The notes: generated by a model from the letters alone, not told the origin. Shown: positions 10,619 to 20,365, counted from the stretch's first letter. The stretch is DNA of 64,000 nt from Candidatus Tenderia electrophaga (GCA_001447805.1 CP013099.1:3171181-3235180), one strand, 5' to 3'. Numbers and translations: made by a program.

Positions 10619-11194
10619 ATGAATAACGAACAAGCCCTGCGGCAGCGTAGCGGCGCCAAGTGTGAACTCTGTGGTTCCGAATCCGATTTGATGGTATATG
10701 CCGTGCCGCCGGCGCAGACGCCGGATGCCGATCACAGCATCATGCTTTGCCAGGTCTGTCACGGACAGATTACGCAACCCGACAGCATCGATGTGAAGCA
10801 CTGGCACTGCCTTAACGACAGCATGTGGAGCCAGGTGCCGGCGGTGCAGGTGATGGCCTGGCGCATGCTCAAGCGCTTGTCCACCGAGGTGTGGGCGCGG
10901 GACCTTTTCGATATGCTCTATCTGGATGAAGAGACCCGGCATTGGGCCGAGGCCGGTGCAACGGATGCCGATGAGGCCGCCACAGCCACCTTGGATAGCA
11001 ACGGTAACGTGCTCGAAAACGGTGACACGGTCACATTGATCAAAGACCTGGATGTCAAGGGCGCCAACTTCACCGCCAAACGCGGGACCGCCGTGCGCAA
11101 TATCGCCCTCACCGACAATCCCGAACAGATCGAAGGCCGCGTCAATGGCGTGCGCATCGTGCTGTTGACCCAGTATCTGAAAAAGTCGAATTGA
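10619..11194 (+). CDS. phnA: PhnA/YjdM family zinc-ribbon protein
   Basis: Conserved protein of unknown function; despite the old name PhnA it is not needed for phosphonate use. 191 residues, longer than the E. coli protein (about 110). An N-terminal zinc ribbon uses C15-x2-C18 and C44-x2-C47; the C-terminal YjdM domain begins at about residue 127 (LDSNGNVLENGDTVTLIKDL) and includes the conserved KRGTAVRNIALTDN and end QYLKKSN. A stand-alone gene; no C-P lyase genes accompany it. Confidence 0.9.
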   Translation: MNNEQALRQRSGAKCELCGSESDLMVYAVPPAQTPDADHSIMLCQVCHGQITQPDSIDVKHWHCLNDSMWSQVPAVQVMAWRMLKRLSTEVWARDLFDMLYLDEETRHWAEAGATDADEAATATLDSNGNVLENGDTVTLIKDLDVKGANFTAKRGTAVRNIALTDNPEQIEGRVNGVRIVLLTQYLKKSN

Positions 11195-11353
11195 TCACCT
11201 TACTCAGGGCTTCGCATTACAGCTGCTAAAGGTAGAGGCAATTGAAAATTGATGCAGCGTGACTGCGCCCACTCTCCTCAAACGTAAACATGACTGGCGT
11301 GAGGTCTTACCAGCACGCCGAGCCACGCTATGCATTTCTAAAAGGCTTCCCGG

Positions 11354-11665
11354 CTAAAAATCCGTATCCTCCTCCAAATCATCATCCTCCATATATTTGC
11401 GCACCGCGCGGAATTCTTCTTCGCTGAGGTGTTTGCGCTGCACTTCTTCCAGCGCTTTCGGATCGGTGATGATTTTACCGACGGTGTGCATCCAGCTGTC
11501 CAGTTCCGGATCGCTGAAGCGGTATTCATGAAAGGTGAACTCCAGCCAGCCGACGCCATCCTTGGCGGCAAACTCTTCCGGGTCGGTGCCGATGGGGAAT
11601 ACCTCGCGCACATTATTTTCCATCTCGGCGCTGGCGGGCGGCAGGTGGCTTCTTTGTTCAGTCAT
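11354..11665 (-). CDS. Conserved-looking acidic protein of unknown function
   Basis: 103 residues, soluble, no signal peptide or membrane segment, ending in an acidic run (MEDDDLEEDTDF). Contains WLEFTFHEYRF and a charged helical stretch ALEEVQRKHLSEEEFRAVRKYM. I do not recognise the family. It begins 12 bases after the stop of the gamma-glutamylcyclotransferase-like gene and is probably the last gene of the moxR operon. About 160 bases without a gene follow before the convergent phnA. Confidence 0.65.
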   Translation of the reverse strand: MTEQRSHLPPASAEMENNVREVFPIGTDPEEFAAKDGVGWLEFTFHEYRFSDPELDSWMHTVGKIITDPKALEEVQRKHLSEEEFRAVRKYMEDDDLEEDTDF

Positions 11666-11677
11666 AACAACCTCGCG

Positions 11678-12169
11678 TTATTCAATACCTAGAATTTGAA
11701 AGTGTTGCCGTTGGCGTTCGATGTGGGGATCATCGATGTGCGCCTGGGCTTCGATGCGCCGACAGTAATGGGGGTCCAACCCGTGCTGCCGGGCACCGAG
11801 CAACACATAGAGCTTGTACCAGTGGTACGGCAGCAGCCCCGGTATGATCATCTCGGCGCGGGCGATGTACACGAATGCCGGCATGGCACCTGCAAACGTG
11901 TTAACGACGCGCTCGCAACACTCATAACCGCTTTCCAAGATGTCCAGCTCGGGGCGTTCGCTTGCCTCCATTTCATACACCACACCCTGTACCTCGGCGG
12001 CGCCCGGCATGATGGTGCATTTGCCGGAGTCATCGCCGCCGTGTTTGTCGAATACCAGCTGATGGCCCGGCAACACGGCGTTGGCGACGACACGGGCGGA
12101 AGGCACCCGCTGGCGAAAGCGCAGGGGGTGCAGATTGGAACCGTAGGCAAAATAATATAAAGACGACAT
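11678..12169 (-). CDS. Gamma-glutamylcyclotransferase-like protein (AIG2/GGCT fold)
   Basis: Members release 5-oxoproline from gamma-glutamyl amines or amino acids; the substrate of this one is unknown. 163 residues. The signature YFAYGSNLHPLRFRQRVP at the N-terminus is the substrate-binding loop. An acidic residue equivalent to the catalytic Glu probably lies in MEASERPELDILES. The start ATG overlaps the TGA of the upstream tgpA-like gene (ATGA), so translation is likely coupled. Linkage of a GGCT-like gene to a transglutaminase is noteworthy, since both act on glutamyl bonds. Confidence 0.82.
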   Translation of the reverse strand: MSSLYYFAYGSNLHPLRFRQRVPSARVVANAVLPGHQLVFDKHGGDDSGKCTIMPGAAEVQGVVYEMEASERPELDILESGYECCERVVNTFAGAMPAFVYIARAEMIIPGLLPYHWYKLYVLLGARQHGLDPHYCRRIEAQAHIDDPHIERQRQHFQILGIE

Positions 12170-14142
12170 CAGGGACTGAATTCCACTACGCTTTGTTTCA
12201 AGAGGCGCAACTGTGTGTCGCTGCCTGTACCAGCATAACGCAGATGGCCGTAGAGTGCGGTAATGCGGTCCACCTGCGCCGCCAGTTCCGGGCGTTGCCG
12301 TTTCACCCGGCGGGCGAAATCCCCCGCCGTTTCATGATCGGCCTTTTTCAGACCCCGGCGCGCCAACTTGCGGCAAAAGCGGCGATACGTCTTGACCACC
12401 GGATCGCGGTGATGTTGGCGCGGCAGCAGCACCCAGGTGGCGATGCCGGCCAGCAGGCCGCCCATGACCACTACAAATACCCCGCCGAGTTGGCGCCAGT
12501 CCTTGATGTCCAGGCCCAAGTTGCGCAAAAATTCCGCCTGGCGCTCGGGCCCGTAACCCAGCACCCATTGGTTCCAACGGTTGTTGACGGCATCCAGGTT
12601 GAGCTGCATGCGGCGCCAGGCCCGGGCCAGCAGGTCGCTTTGCGGCACATTAAACCGCACCGCCCCGGCGCTCACCGCCGAGGTGTCGATGCTGCGCTCG
12701 ATGCGTTCCGGCGCCACCGCCGCGGTGGGATCAATGCGCACCCAGCCGCGCCCCGCCAGCCACACCTCGGACCAGGCGTGGGCGTCGCGCTGGCGCACGA
12801 TGTAGTAGTCGTCCACCGGGTTCAGCTCGCCGCCCTGGTAGCCGGTCACCACCCGCGCCGGGATGCCTGCCGCGCGCATCATCAGGGTGAAGCTGGCGGC
12901 GAAGTGTTCGCAAAAGCCGGTGCGGGTGTCGAACAGAAACGCGTCCGACGGATCGTCGCTGCCGAGCAACGGTGGTGTCAGCGAATACGTGAAGGGCTGC
13001 TGTCGGAACAGGGCCAGGGCACGGCGTACCACCTCTTCGTCGGATGCGGCTTCACGGCGCAACTCCTGTCCCAGCGCCACGGTGCGCGGATTGCGCTCGC
13101 GCGGCAGCAGCAGCCCCAGGCGGCGCTCGATCTCGGACAGGGCGCCGGTGTTGTAGTCGGTGTAGGAGAGCATGTGGTATTTGAGCCGCTGCCGCACCGG
13201 TTTCGGCGCGACCAGCTGGTAGTCGCGCGTGATGCGCCCCTGCTCGCTGGCGCTGGCCGGCAGGTCGAGGGCGAACAACCACGCCCGATTGTGTGGCTCC
13301 AGGGTTACGGTGTAGCTGACCGCCGCCCCACGGGACTCGAGTGCGGGCATGCGCCAGCCGGCGCGGTTCAGTTGTGGACCAGGGGTCCAGGTACGCCCGT
13401 CGGTGGTCCAGAACACCGGGCCGCGCCAATAGCGCTTTTCCGGCGGCGGCGCGGCGCCGTCGAATTCGACCCGGAAGGCCACCGCATCCGACTGGCTCAA
13501 CTGGCTGATGGCGCCGGGACTCATGCTGTCGCTGAGTCCGGTCATGCCGGCGTAGGCGTCCTTGGGCAGACCCCAGATAGGCCCCTCGATACGCGGAAAC
13601 AGCACGAACAGCGCCAGCATCAGCGGTAGCCCCAGCAGCATCAGCTCCGCGGCGCCACGTAGGTTGTGGCGCAAGGGACGCAGCTCACGGCTGGCCAGAT
13701 ACATGTGCAGGCCCAGCAGCAACCAGGCCACGGTGAAGACATAAATCGCCAAGGGGATGGTCTGGCTGTAGAGAAAGTGGGTCACTAGGATGAAATAGGC
13801 CAGGAACATCAGCACCAGCACATCGCGGCGCTGGCGCAGCTCCATCAGCTTCAGCCCCATCATGATTACCAGCAGGGCGGTGCCCGATTCGCGCCCCACC
13901 AGGGTGCCGTAATGGACGAAGATGACCACGATCAGGCCCAGGGTCAGGATCAGCTTGAGTTTGGTGTCGGGCAGGGGCCAGTTGCGCCGCGCCGCCAGCC
14001 AGCGCCACAGCCCCAGCGCCGCGATCAGCAGTCCGGCCCAGAGTGGCAAGTGCAGCAGGTGGGGCAGGATGGTCAGCCCCAGGCCGATCAGCAGCCAGCC
14101 CATGGCGCGCTGATCGAGCACGGTGATCTGCGCCCCGCTCAT
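12169..14142 (-). CDS. tgpA: TgpA-type membrane transglutaminase-like protein (DUF3488-transglutaminase-DUF4129)
   Basis: Inner-membrane protein with a periplasmic transglutaminase-like domain; Pseudomonas TgpA is essential, with the substrate not established. 657 residues from the ATG overlapping the upstream DUF58 stop; a longer open frame exists but lacks family character. Several N-terminal membrane helices (about residues 12-180), then a transglutaminase core with Cys411 in GFCEHFA, His in RDAHAWSEVW and Asp in RIDPTA, then a last helix (GVFVVVMGGLLAGIATWVLL) and a cytoplasmic DUF4129-like tail. Overlaps both neighbours by ATGA. Confidence 0.93.
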   Translation of the reverse strand: MSGAQITVLDQRAMGWLLIGLGLTILPHLLHLPLWAGLLIAALGLWRWLAARRNWPLPDTKLKLILTLGLIVVIFVHYGTLVGRESGTALLVIMMGLKLMELRQRRDVLVLMFLAYFILVTHFLYSQTIPLAIYVFTVAWLLLGLHMYLASRELRPLRHNLRGAAELMLLGLPLMLALFVLFPRIEGPIWGLPKDAYAGMTGLSDSMSPGAISQLSQSDAVAFRVEFDGAAPPPEKRYWRGPVFWTTDGRTWTPGPQLNRAGWRMPALESRGAAVSYTVTLEPHNRAWLFALDLPASASEQGRITRDYQLVAPKPVRQRLKYHMLSYTDYNTGALSEIERRLGLLLPRERNPRTVALGQELRREAASDEEVVRRALALFRQQPFTYSLTPPLLGSDDPSDAFLFDTRTGFCEHFAASFTLMMRAAGIPARVVTGYQGGELNPVDDYYIVRQRDAHAWSEVWLAGRGWVRIDPTAAVAPERIERSIDTSAVSAGAVRFNVPQSDLLARAWRRMQLNLDAVNNRWNQWVLGYGPERQAEFLRNLGLDIKDWRQLGGVFVVVMGGLLAGIATWVLLPRQHHRDPVVKTYRRFCRKLARRGLKKADHETAGDFARRVKRQRPELAAQVDRITALYGHLRYAGTGSDTQLRLLKQSVVEFSP

Positions 14143-15122
14143 GCCTCTTCCCCGAACAGGGCCAGGCGCGCCAGGCACTGATCCAGGTGGTGGCGGCCCT
14201 GCCCCGGCGCAAGCGTCACGCCGGGCAGGCGCAGGCCGTAGCGTTGCTGTTGACTGTCGGCATCCAGCAGCCAGCGGCACAGCTGGGACAGGCGCGTCTC
14301 GCCATCGGCGCCGTGGCTGTCGGCCCAGTCGAACCACAGCTCCGGCGATTGATGGCGCTGAAACTGCTTGGTCACCAGACCCTGCTCGCGCGCCAGCGCC
14401 TTCCAGTCGATATGGCGCGGCGAGTCGCCGGGCTGATAGCCGCGCAGGCCGTGGAAGTCGTCGCTGCCGGCTTCATCACGACTCTGGCGCCGCTCGCCGC
14501 CGCCCTGCCCGCTGTGCGGCGGCGGGGCATGGTGCGCCGGGCGCGGGTAGACCAGGGTCTCGGCCTCCACGTCGATATAGGCCCAGGCGCGGAACAGACC
14601 CAGGGGATAGCGCGACGCGAGGGTGATCCGCCCCAGTCCCACACGTCCGCGCCGCGGGGCGGGCAGGGCCAGTGTGGCGCGGCTTTGCGCCTGCGCATCG
14701 ACGGAGGTGAGCGCCTCGGTGCCGTCGCCGCTGCGTAGTTCGATATCAAAACGCGGTCGGGCGCTGGGATTGTGCAGCAGCAGGTGAAAGGCGGCATGGC
14801 CGCCGGCGAAACAAGGCTCGGCGCCGGCCAGGCGTAGCTCCAGCTGCGCCAGATTGCGGTAGCTGTGGAACAGCGACACCAGGGTGATGCTGCCCAGCCA
14901 AAAGGTCAGCACAAAGGCCATGTTGTTGCTGTAGTTCATCGCCCCCAGCAGCATCAATAATAGAATGCCGAGGAACACCAGCCCCTGCTTGGTGGGTAGC
15001 ACGAAGATGCGGTGGCCGTAGAGCACGGCGGCCGCGCGGGCCGAGGCGGCTTGGTAGCGCAGGCCGCGCGGGCGCAGTCTTAGCGGCAGGGCCTCGAGCC
15101 AGCGCTGCAGGGTTTCCACCAT
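14139..15122 (-). CDS. DUF58 domain protein
   Basis: Partner usually encoded between MoxR ATPases and transglutaminase genes; role unknown, with a vWA-like C-terminal region. 327 residues. Two close hydrophobic segments (about 47-62 and 70-87) place it in the inner membrane. The DUF58 signature DFHGLRGYQPGDSPRHIDWKALAR is complete. It begins 3 bases after the moxR stop and its stop overlaps the next start. Confidence 0.93.
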   Translation of the reverse strand: MVETLQRWLEALPLRLRPRGLRYQAASARAAAVLYGHRIFVLPTKQGLVFLGILLLMLLGAMNYSNNMAFVLTFWLGSITLVSLFHSYRNLAQLELRLAGAEPCFAGGHAAFHLLLHNPSARPRFDIELRSGDGTEALTSVDAQAQSRATLALPAPRRGRVGLGRITLASRYPLGLFRAWAYIDVEAETLVYPRPAHHAPPPHSGQGGGERRQSRDEAGSDDFHGLRGYQPGDSPRHIDWKALAREQGLVTKQFQRHQSPELWFDWADSHGADGETRLSQLCRWLLDADSQQQRYGLRLPGVTLAPGQGRHHLDQCLARLALFGEEA

Positions 15123-15125
15123 GCC

Positions 15126-16109
15126 TCAGGGAATGGGGACGTCCAATAGCCGTGCCGCCAGGGTTTCCGGGCCCAGACCGCTGGCCTCCCCACAGCCCTG
15201 CAGGCGGTGACCGGCCACCGTCGGCAACACCATTTGCACGTCTTCGGGCAGCACGTGATTGCGGCCGTGCAACAGGGCCCAGGCCTGGGCGGCGCGCAGC
15301 AGGGCCAGGCCGCCGCGCGGCGACAGGCCCACCATGAACGCGCCGGACTGGCGGCTGAAATCCAGTAGTGCCTGAAGATAATCCAGCAGCGCATCGGCCA
15401 CATGCACCCGCCCCACCTGTTCTTGGATGGCCTGCAGTTCGGCAGGGACCAGGGCCGGCAGCAGATCGGCCACCAAGGTGCGCCGGTCGCGCCCGGCCAG
15501 CAGGCCGCGTTCGGCGAGACGGTCGGGATACCCCATGGTCAGGCGCATCAGAAAACGATCAAGCTGGGATTCGGGCAGTGGAAAGGTACCGATCTGATGC
15601 ATGGGATTCTGGGTGGCGATGACGAAAAACGGCTGTGGCAAAGGGTAGGTCCGGCCCTCCACCGTCACCTGCTGCTCCTCCATCGCCTCCAACAGCGCAC
15701 TCTGGCACTTGGGGGTGGCGCGGTTGACCTCGTCGGCCAGCACCAGTTGGGCGAACACCGGGCCGGGATGGAAGGTGAAGCTGCCCGTGTCGCGCTCGTA
15801 AATGGACGCGCCCAGGATATCGGCCGGCAGCAGGTCCGAGGTGAATTGGATGCGCTGAAATTCCAGCCCCATCACGCGTGCCAGCACGTGGGCCAGGGTG
15901 GTCTTGCCCATGCCGGGTTGGTCCTCGATGAGCAGATGGCCCTTGGCCATGAGGCAGGCCAGGGCCAGGCGCAGTTGCGCATTCTTGCCCAGTATCACCT
16001 GCTCGGCGGCGGCCAGGACCTTGCCCATGGCCTCGGCCACGGCTTGCGGCGTCTGTGCATGACCACTCTGCGTGGTCAGCTTCGTGGCATTGGAGGCGTC
16101 TGGTTTCAT
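15126..16109 (-). CDS. MoxR-family AAA+ ATPase
   Basis: Chaperone-like ATPase of the MoxR family, thought to assist folding or assembly of partner proteins, here probably those of the DUF58/TgpA operon. 327 residues. Walker A is GMGKT at 66-70 within EDQPGMGKTTLAH; Walker B is LVLADEVNRATPK; sensor 1 is ATQNP. First gene of a tightly packed operon: moxR, DUF58, tgpA, GGCT-like gene, 103-residue protein. Confidence 0.95.
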   Translation of the reverse strand: MKPDASNATKLTTQSGHAQTPQAVAEAMGKVLAAAEQVILGKNAQLRLALACLMAKGHLLIEDQPGMGKTTLAHVLARVMGLEFQRIQFTSDLLPADILGASIYERDTGSFTFHPGPVFAQLVLADEVNRATPKCQSALLEAMEEQQVTVEGRTYPLPQPFFVIATQNPMHQIGTFPLPESQLDRFLMRLTMGYPDRLAERGLLAGRDRRTLVADLLPALVPAELQAIQEQVGRVHVADALLDYLQALLDFSRQSGAFMVGLSPRGGLALLRAAQAWALLHGRNHVLPEDVQMVLPTVAGHRLQGCGEASGLGPETLAARLLDVPIP

Positions 16110-16139
16110 GCGGGTCTTAATGGCTCGATTGATGGCTTA

Positions 16140-16167
16140 AGCATAATTATCGGGCATGGGACGGCAA
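16140..16167 (-). promoter_or_regulatory. Probable sigma-70 promoter of the moxR operon
   Basis: On the minus strand, TTGCCG (16167-16162), a 16-base spacer, then TATGCT (16145-16140), about 30 bases before the moxR start. It lies in the 88-base gap after the aldehyde dehydrogenase gene, which supports a separate transcript for moxR. Confidence 0.5.
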
Positions 16168-16197
16168 AATTTACATGCGCTGCCGCCAGCCACGGCC

Positions 16198-17712
16198 TCA
16201 GAGATCGAATTCGATCCCCTGCGCCAGCGGCAGTTCATCGCTCCAATTGATGGTATTGGTCTGGCGGCGCATATAGGCCTTCCAGCAATCCGAGCCCGCC
16301 TCGCGCCCGCCGCCGGTTTCCTTTTCGCCGCCGAAGGCACCGCCGATCTCGGCGCCCGAGGTGCCGATGTTGACATTGGCGATACCGCAATCGGAGCCGC
16401 GATGGGACAGGAACAACTCCGCGTTCTTCACCGAATTGGTGAAGATGGCCGAGGACAGGCCCTGGGGCACGTCGTTCTGCAAATGAATAGCGCCTTCCAT
16501 GTTGCGGTAGCGCATCACATACAGGATGGGCGCGAAGGTCTCTTGACGCACAATGGCATATTGACGCTTCACTTCCACCAGGGTGGGTTCGACGAAATAA
16601 CCGTCCTCCTTAATCACCCGTCCGCCGTGCAGGATGTTGCCGCCGCGCGCCTGCACATGGCCGATGGCAGCCCTGAAATCATTGACGGCGTGTTTATCGA
16701 TGAGGGGACCCATCAAGACATCTTTGTCCAAGGGATTGCCGATACGAATCTGTTTGTAGGCATTCACCAGTTGCGCCACCAGTGTCTTGTAGATCGACTC
16801 ATGCACAATCAAGCGCCGCGTGCTGGTGCAGCGCTGCCCGGCGGTGCCCACGGCGCCGAAGACAATCGCGGGCACGGCCAGTTTCAAGTCGGCGGTCTCG
16901 TCGACGATGATGGCGTTGTTGCCGCTGCATTCCAACAAATAACGCCCCAGCCGTTTGGAGACACTGCGCGCCACTGTATGCCCCACCTTGCTGGAACCGG
17001 TAAATGAGATCAGGCCGATACGCTTGTCATCGACAAAGCGCTGGGCGATGTTGTTGTCCTCCGGCAGGAACATGGAGAAGATACCCGGATGGCCCATCTC
17101 CTCCATCACGTGATTGCAGATGTGTTGGATGGCGATGGCGCACAAGGGCGTCTTGGATGACGGCTTCCATATCACCGTGTTGCCGGCGACGGCGGCGATG
17201 AAGGCGTTCCACGACCACACCGCGACGGGAAAATTGAAGGCGCTGATTATCCCCACCACCCCGAGCGGATGCCATTGTTCGTACATCCTATGTTCCGGCC
17301 GTTCGCTGTGCATGGTGCGGCCATAGAGCATGCGCGACTGACCCACGGCGAAGTCGGCGATGTCGATCATCTCCTGCACCTCGCCGTCGCCCTCCTGTTT
17401 GATCTTGCCCATTTCCATGGCCACCAGGCTGCCCAGGGCGTCTTTGTGTTTGCGCAGCTCCTCGCCGATGCGGCGGATGGCTTCGCCGCGCTTCGGTGCA
17501 GGTACATTGGCCCATGCCTTTTGCGCCGCGACACTTTGTTTAACGACACTGTCGTGGTCGTCGCGTGAGCAGGTAAAGACCTTGGCGATGGTTTTTGCGG
17601 TGGCGGGATTGATGGATTCGATCAGCCTGGCACCGGCGGTGTCCAGCCATCCCTGGGCGCTGCAAGTCGAGGCGTTTTCTTGTTCGAGTTTTAGCGACTT
17701 GAGAACATCCAT
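16198..17712 (-). CDS. amaB: Aminoadipate-semialdehyde / piperideine-6-carboxylate dehydrogenase (ALDH7 family)
   Basis: Oxidises alpha-aminoadipate semialdehyde (in equilibrium with piperideine-6-carboxylate) to 2-aminoadipate with NAD(P)+. 504 residues. The catalytic Cys is C295 in [13 protein letters not shown]; the general-base Glu is in LLECSGNNA; the NAD-binding FTGSSKVG is visible. The C-terminal [24 protein letters not shown] is characteristic of the ALDH7 branch. Good ribosome site GGAGAG. It follows a saccharopine/lysine dehydrogenase gene by 13 bases, and that enzyme would make its substrate. Confidence 0.9.
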   Translation of the reverse strand: MDVLKSLKLEQENASTCSAQGWLDTAGARLIESINPATAKTIAKVFTCSRDDHDSVVKQSVAAQKAWANVPAPKRGEAIRRIGEELRKHKDALGSLVAMEMGKIKQEGDGEVQEMIDIADFAVGQSRMLYGRTMHSERPEHRMYEQWHPLGVVGIISAFNFPVAVWSWNAFIAAVAGNTVIWKPSSKTPLCAIAIQHICNHVMEEMGHPGIFSMFLPEDNNIAQRFVDDKRIGLISFTGSSKVGHTVARSVSKRLGRYLLECSGNNAIIVDETADLKLAVPAIVFGAVGTAGQRCTSTRRLIVHESIYKTLVAQLVNAYKQIRIGNPLDKDVLMGPLIDKHAVNDFRAAIGHVQARGGNILHGGRVIKEDGYFVEPTLVEVKRQYAIVRQETFAPILYVMRYRNMEGAIHLQNDVPQGLSSAIFTNSVKNAELFLSHRGSDCGIANVNIGTSGAEIGGAFGGEKETGGGREAGSDCWKAYMRRQTNTINWSDELPLAQGIEFDL

Positions 17713-17725
17713 ATCCGACTCTCTC

Positions 17726-18817
17726 CTATGCGTAGTATTTTCCGAAGCGGTTGTTGATCACGTCGTCTAAGGCAATGCGCTCTTGGGTGACGAAGCCGTG
17801 AAATCTGTCACGATCATCCAGCACGATATCCATGGCGCTGCAGATGCCCGCCGCGGTGGTGACCTGAATCGATGACCAGCGTTTGCCGGCGATATCCTGA
17901 GGGTAAACCTTTTTGACATAGTTTTCTTCCATCAGTTCGCCCTTGATGCGACCGGCCACGGCCACATAGATGAGCACCACATCCTGCTGGGTCTTGGGGA
18001 TGGCATTCTCCAAAATCCGCTTCAGGGTATCGCGGTCGTCATTGAGGCGCAGATCATTCATCAATAATTTGATCTGATCGCAGTGGCCAGGATAACGCAT
18101 GGTCTTGTAGTTCATGTGACGGATCTTGCCGTCATAGCTTTCCGCCAGAGTACCCAGGCCGCCGGAGGTATTGAAGGCCTCGTACAACACGCCGTCGAGG
18201 GTGATGGTCTCGTAACCCTCCAAGGGTTGCAGCGCCGCCAGTTCACCCTCTTCGATGCCATAGCAGGTATTGCCGTATTCATTGATCAGGCCGTCGGTGG
18301 ACCAGGTAAGCGAATACTTCAACACATTGCTGGGATTGACCGGCAGGGCACCGACACGCATCTTGACCACTTCCAGCTCATCAAAGTGCTGCATCAGCTC
18401 ATTGGCGGCGATGCTAATGAAGCCGGGCGCCAGGCCGCATTGGGGCATGAAGATCGTTTGTCTGCCGGCGCTGACTTTTTGCACGTGGCGTGTAACTTCC
18501 ACGTCCTCGGTAAGGTCAAAGTAGTTAAGGTCATAGCGGGCCGCCAGGTCGGCGACCAACGGATTGCAGTAATAAGGCAGGCCGGAGATGACGGCGTCGT
18601 ATTTGTGTTGCTGCATGGCTGCGGCCAGGGCGCTTTCGTCACGGGCGTCGAGCAGGAAGGCCTTGACGTCGCACAGGCCGGTCTCCTGACACAGCTGCTT
18701 TGCCGCATCGGTGTTGAGGCTGCCCACATGGACGTCGTAGTCACCGGACTCGGCCAGTATGCAGGTAATCAGTGAACCGATCTTGCCGGCGCCCAACAGT
18801 AGTACTTGGCGTTTCAT
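17726..18817 (-). CDS. Saccharopine dehydrogenase-family protein, probably lysine 6-dehydrogenase or saccharopine reductase
   Basis: NAD(P)-dependent enzyme expected to yield alpha-aminoadipate semialdehyde, either directly from L-lysine or from saccharopine. 363 residues, the size of single-domain lysine 6-dehydrogenases. Rossmann motif GAGKIGS at 9-15; conserved [18 protein letters not shown] and [13 protein letters not shown]. No lysine-ketoglutarate reductase gene is nearby, which favours direct lysine oxidation. GGAGG precedes the ATG. It heads an operon with the ALDH7 gene and diverges from the DUF1338 gene across an 82-base shared promoter region. Confidence 0.8.
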   Translation of the reverse strand: MKRQVLLLGAGKIGSLITCILAESGDYDVHVGSLNTDAAKQLCQETGLCDVKAFLLDARDESALAAAMQQHKYDAVISGLPYYCNPLVADLAARYDLNYFDLTEDVEVTRHVQKVSAGRQTIFMPQCGLAPGFISIAANELMQHFDELEVVKMRVGALPVNPSNVLKYSLTWSTDGLINEYGNTCYGIEEGELAALQPLEGYETITLDGVLYEAFNTSGGLGTLAESYDGKIRHMNYKTMRYPGHCDQIKLLMNDLRLNDDRDTLKRILENAIPKTQQDVVLIYVAVAGRIKGELMEENYVKKVYPQDIAGKRWSSIQVTTAAGICSAMDIVLDDRDRFHGFVTQERIALDDVINNRFGKYYA

Positions 18818-18899
18818 AACGTTTTACCTCCGTTTGGCCGATATATAAGTTAGAGCCTGGTCTCTGTCCAACATTGCAGCAGCCGCGCAGGAGGCCGCT

Positions 18900-20078
18900 A
18901 TGTCCTCAGATCGTTATTACCGCTTCGCCGTGTCAGTCGCCAAGCATTTGCTTGGCCAAGAGTCTGCCTTTATGCGCGACTCTGAGCAGTCGGAAGTTGT
19001 CCATATGCACGGCAGTGACGATACGCTCTTCTCTCTCGACATGACGCCGTTCGCGGCCGAAGCGGCCGAGGTCAGTGCGCTGCCCTTTTTTGACGACGTG
19101 AGCGGTGTCTCTAAGTTGTTATCGGCCTATCAGAGCGCAAAGCAAAGTCTGACGTTCGAAAACGATCTGCCCGACGCCAAGCGACATCTGTCGGATTACG
19201 CCGATGATTTTCTCACCGCCCTGCTGGCCCGCGCCAATGCGGCCTTGACCGATCAACAGGCGCGCACCATCGCCGACTGGGTCAAACATTTGGATATCTA
19301 CTGTGCGGTGAAGTGCGTCGAATCATTTTTGTATAGTCAGGCCGATTTAAAACTTTTGGAAATCGCCCCGCGCTACGGCTGGGACGTAATCTTCGATCAT
19401 ATGGCCATTCGTTGCGGCAGCCAGGAACACGACGACGCCGAACGGGTGGCGAATCTGCTGAAGAAAAAACACGGCTACGTCTCGACCCAGTTCAGCGGCG
19501 AGGCCTATTACCAGTTTCCCGACGGCTGGAATGCCTATCCGGTCTACAAAATTCTGAATAACGGCCAGGTGCTGAGGATATTCGTCGATCAGTCCGATGC
19601 CGATGCGCCCAGCCAGATTATCCAACACTGGAATCGGGTATACGGCTACACCGCCCACCACGTCGGTATTCGCGCCACTCAATTAAAAGCCGGCATACGC
19701 ACGGCAGTGCCGCTGGAGGATGTGATGCGCGCCCTGGTACAGGAAGGCATCGATGTGCTCACGCCCACCGGTCATTACACGCGGGGTTTACTGCTGCAGG
19801 TGTTCACCCGGCCGGAAAGGAATTCCGCCATCCCCGCCGCCCTCAAGGCCGAGATTATCGCCCATGGCGCGCAGCTGGAGAAGACCATCGAAAACGCCAA
19901 ACTACTGGAATTGGTTTCGCGGCGCGAGTTGATGCCGCCACAGGCCGAAGCCTATTTCGCCCTTTACGGTCTGACATACGACCCCAGCAATCCCCACCAT
20001 TCGGCGCCGGTGTATCAATACTTTCTGCCGGCCCAGGCGGCCCACGTCATCAAGACCTCGCAACACATCGCCGGCTAG
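18900..20078 (+). CDS. DUF1338 protein, candidate 2-oxoadipate dioxygenase/decarboxylase
   Basis: DUF1338 enzymes such as Pseudomonas putida HglS convert 2-oxoadipate to D-2-hydroxyglutarate using Fe(II) and O2. 392 residues, somewhat shorter than HglS. Candidate metal ligand H167 and substrate Arg171 lie in FDHMAIR (same four-residue spacing as in HglS); a second His lies in AHHVGIR (253/254). I did not assign the third ligand. Strong AGGAGG before the ATG. Divergent from the lysine/aminoadipate genes, which fits a lysine-catabolic role; an aminotransferase for 2-aminoadipate is not in the window. Confidence 0.8.
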   Translation: MSSDRYYRFAVSVAKHLLGQESAFMRDSEQSEVVHMHGSDDTLFSLDMTPFAAEAAEVSALPFFDDVSGVSKLLSAYQSAKQSLTFENDLPDAKRHLSDYADDFLTALLARANAALTDQQARTIADWVKHLDIYCAVKCVESFLYSQADLKLLEIAPRYGWDVIFDHMAIRCGSQEHDDAERVANLLKKKHGYVSTQFSGEAYYQFPDGWNAYPVYKILNNGQVLRIFVDQSDADAPSQIIQHWNRVYGYTAHHVGIRATQLKAGIRTAVPLEDVMRALVQEGIDVLTPTGHYTRGLLLQVFTRPERNSAIPAALKAEIIAHGAQLEKTIENAKLLELVSRRELMPPQAEAYFALYGLTYDPSNPHHSAPVYQYFLPAQAAHVIKTSQHIAG

Positions 20079-20365
20079 CCCGTCGGCGCCATTGCAGGCG
20101 ATAAGCGGCATGGGCGATTCTGATCACAATCAGAGTGGGCTGCAAGCCGGGCATACGCTGCAAAACAAGACGTATCCAGTTAGTTAACTCCCTAGCGATT
20201 ACATGGCGCCCAATGTTTAAGCGCAAGCGGACGTTTTTTAAGGGAAAAAATCAAAACCGGCCGAGTCGAGGATTGCGCCGTGCGATTTTCATTGCCGATT
20301 CGACACAGAAGGATTAATTTGCACGGACTTTCCGGCGGCTTCTAAAACGTGCAAGCTTCAAGACC
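20079..20365. other. Intergenic region with no supported gene
   Basis: Between DUF1338 and argE. A 60-codon open frame (20135-20317) lacks a good start and ribosome site and looks random. A small inverted repeat CTGAT/ATCAG surrounds 20120. No promoter, terminator or RNA gene could be recognised with confidence. Confidence 0.4.

Noticed and set aside
12193-13629. A 478-codon plus-strand frame opposite tgpA
   Set aside because: Antisense to a protein with a complete transglutaminase triad; no recognisable motifs.
18818-18899. Lysine riboswitch before the lysine-catabolic genes
   Set aside because: The divergent gap is 82 bases, far too short for the lysine aptamer.
20135-20317. 60-codon frame between DUF1338 and argE
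   Set aside because: No ribosome site, weak start codon, basic random-looking composition.
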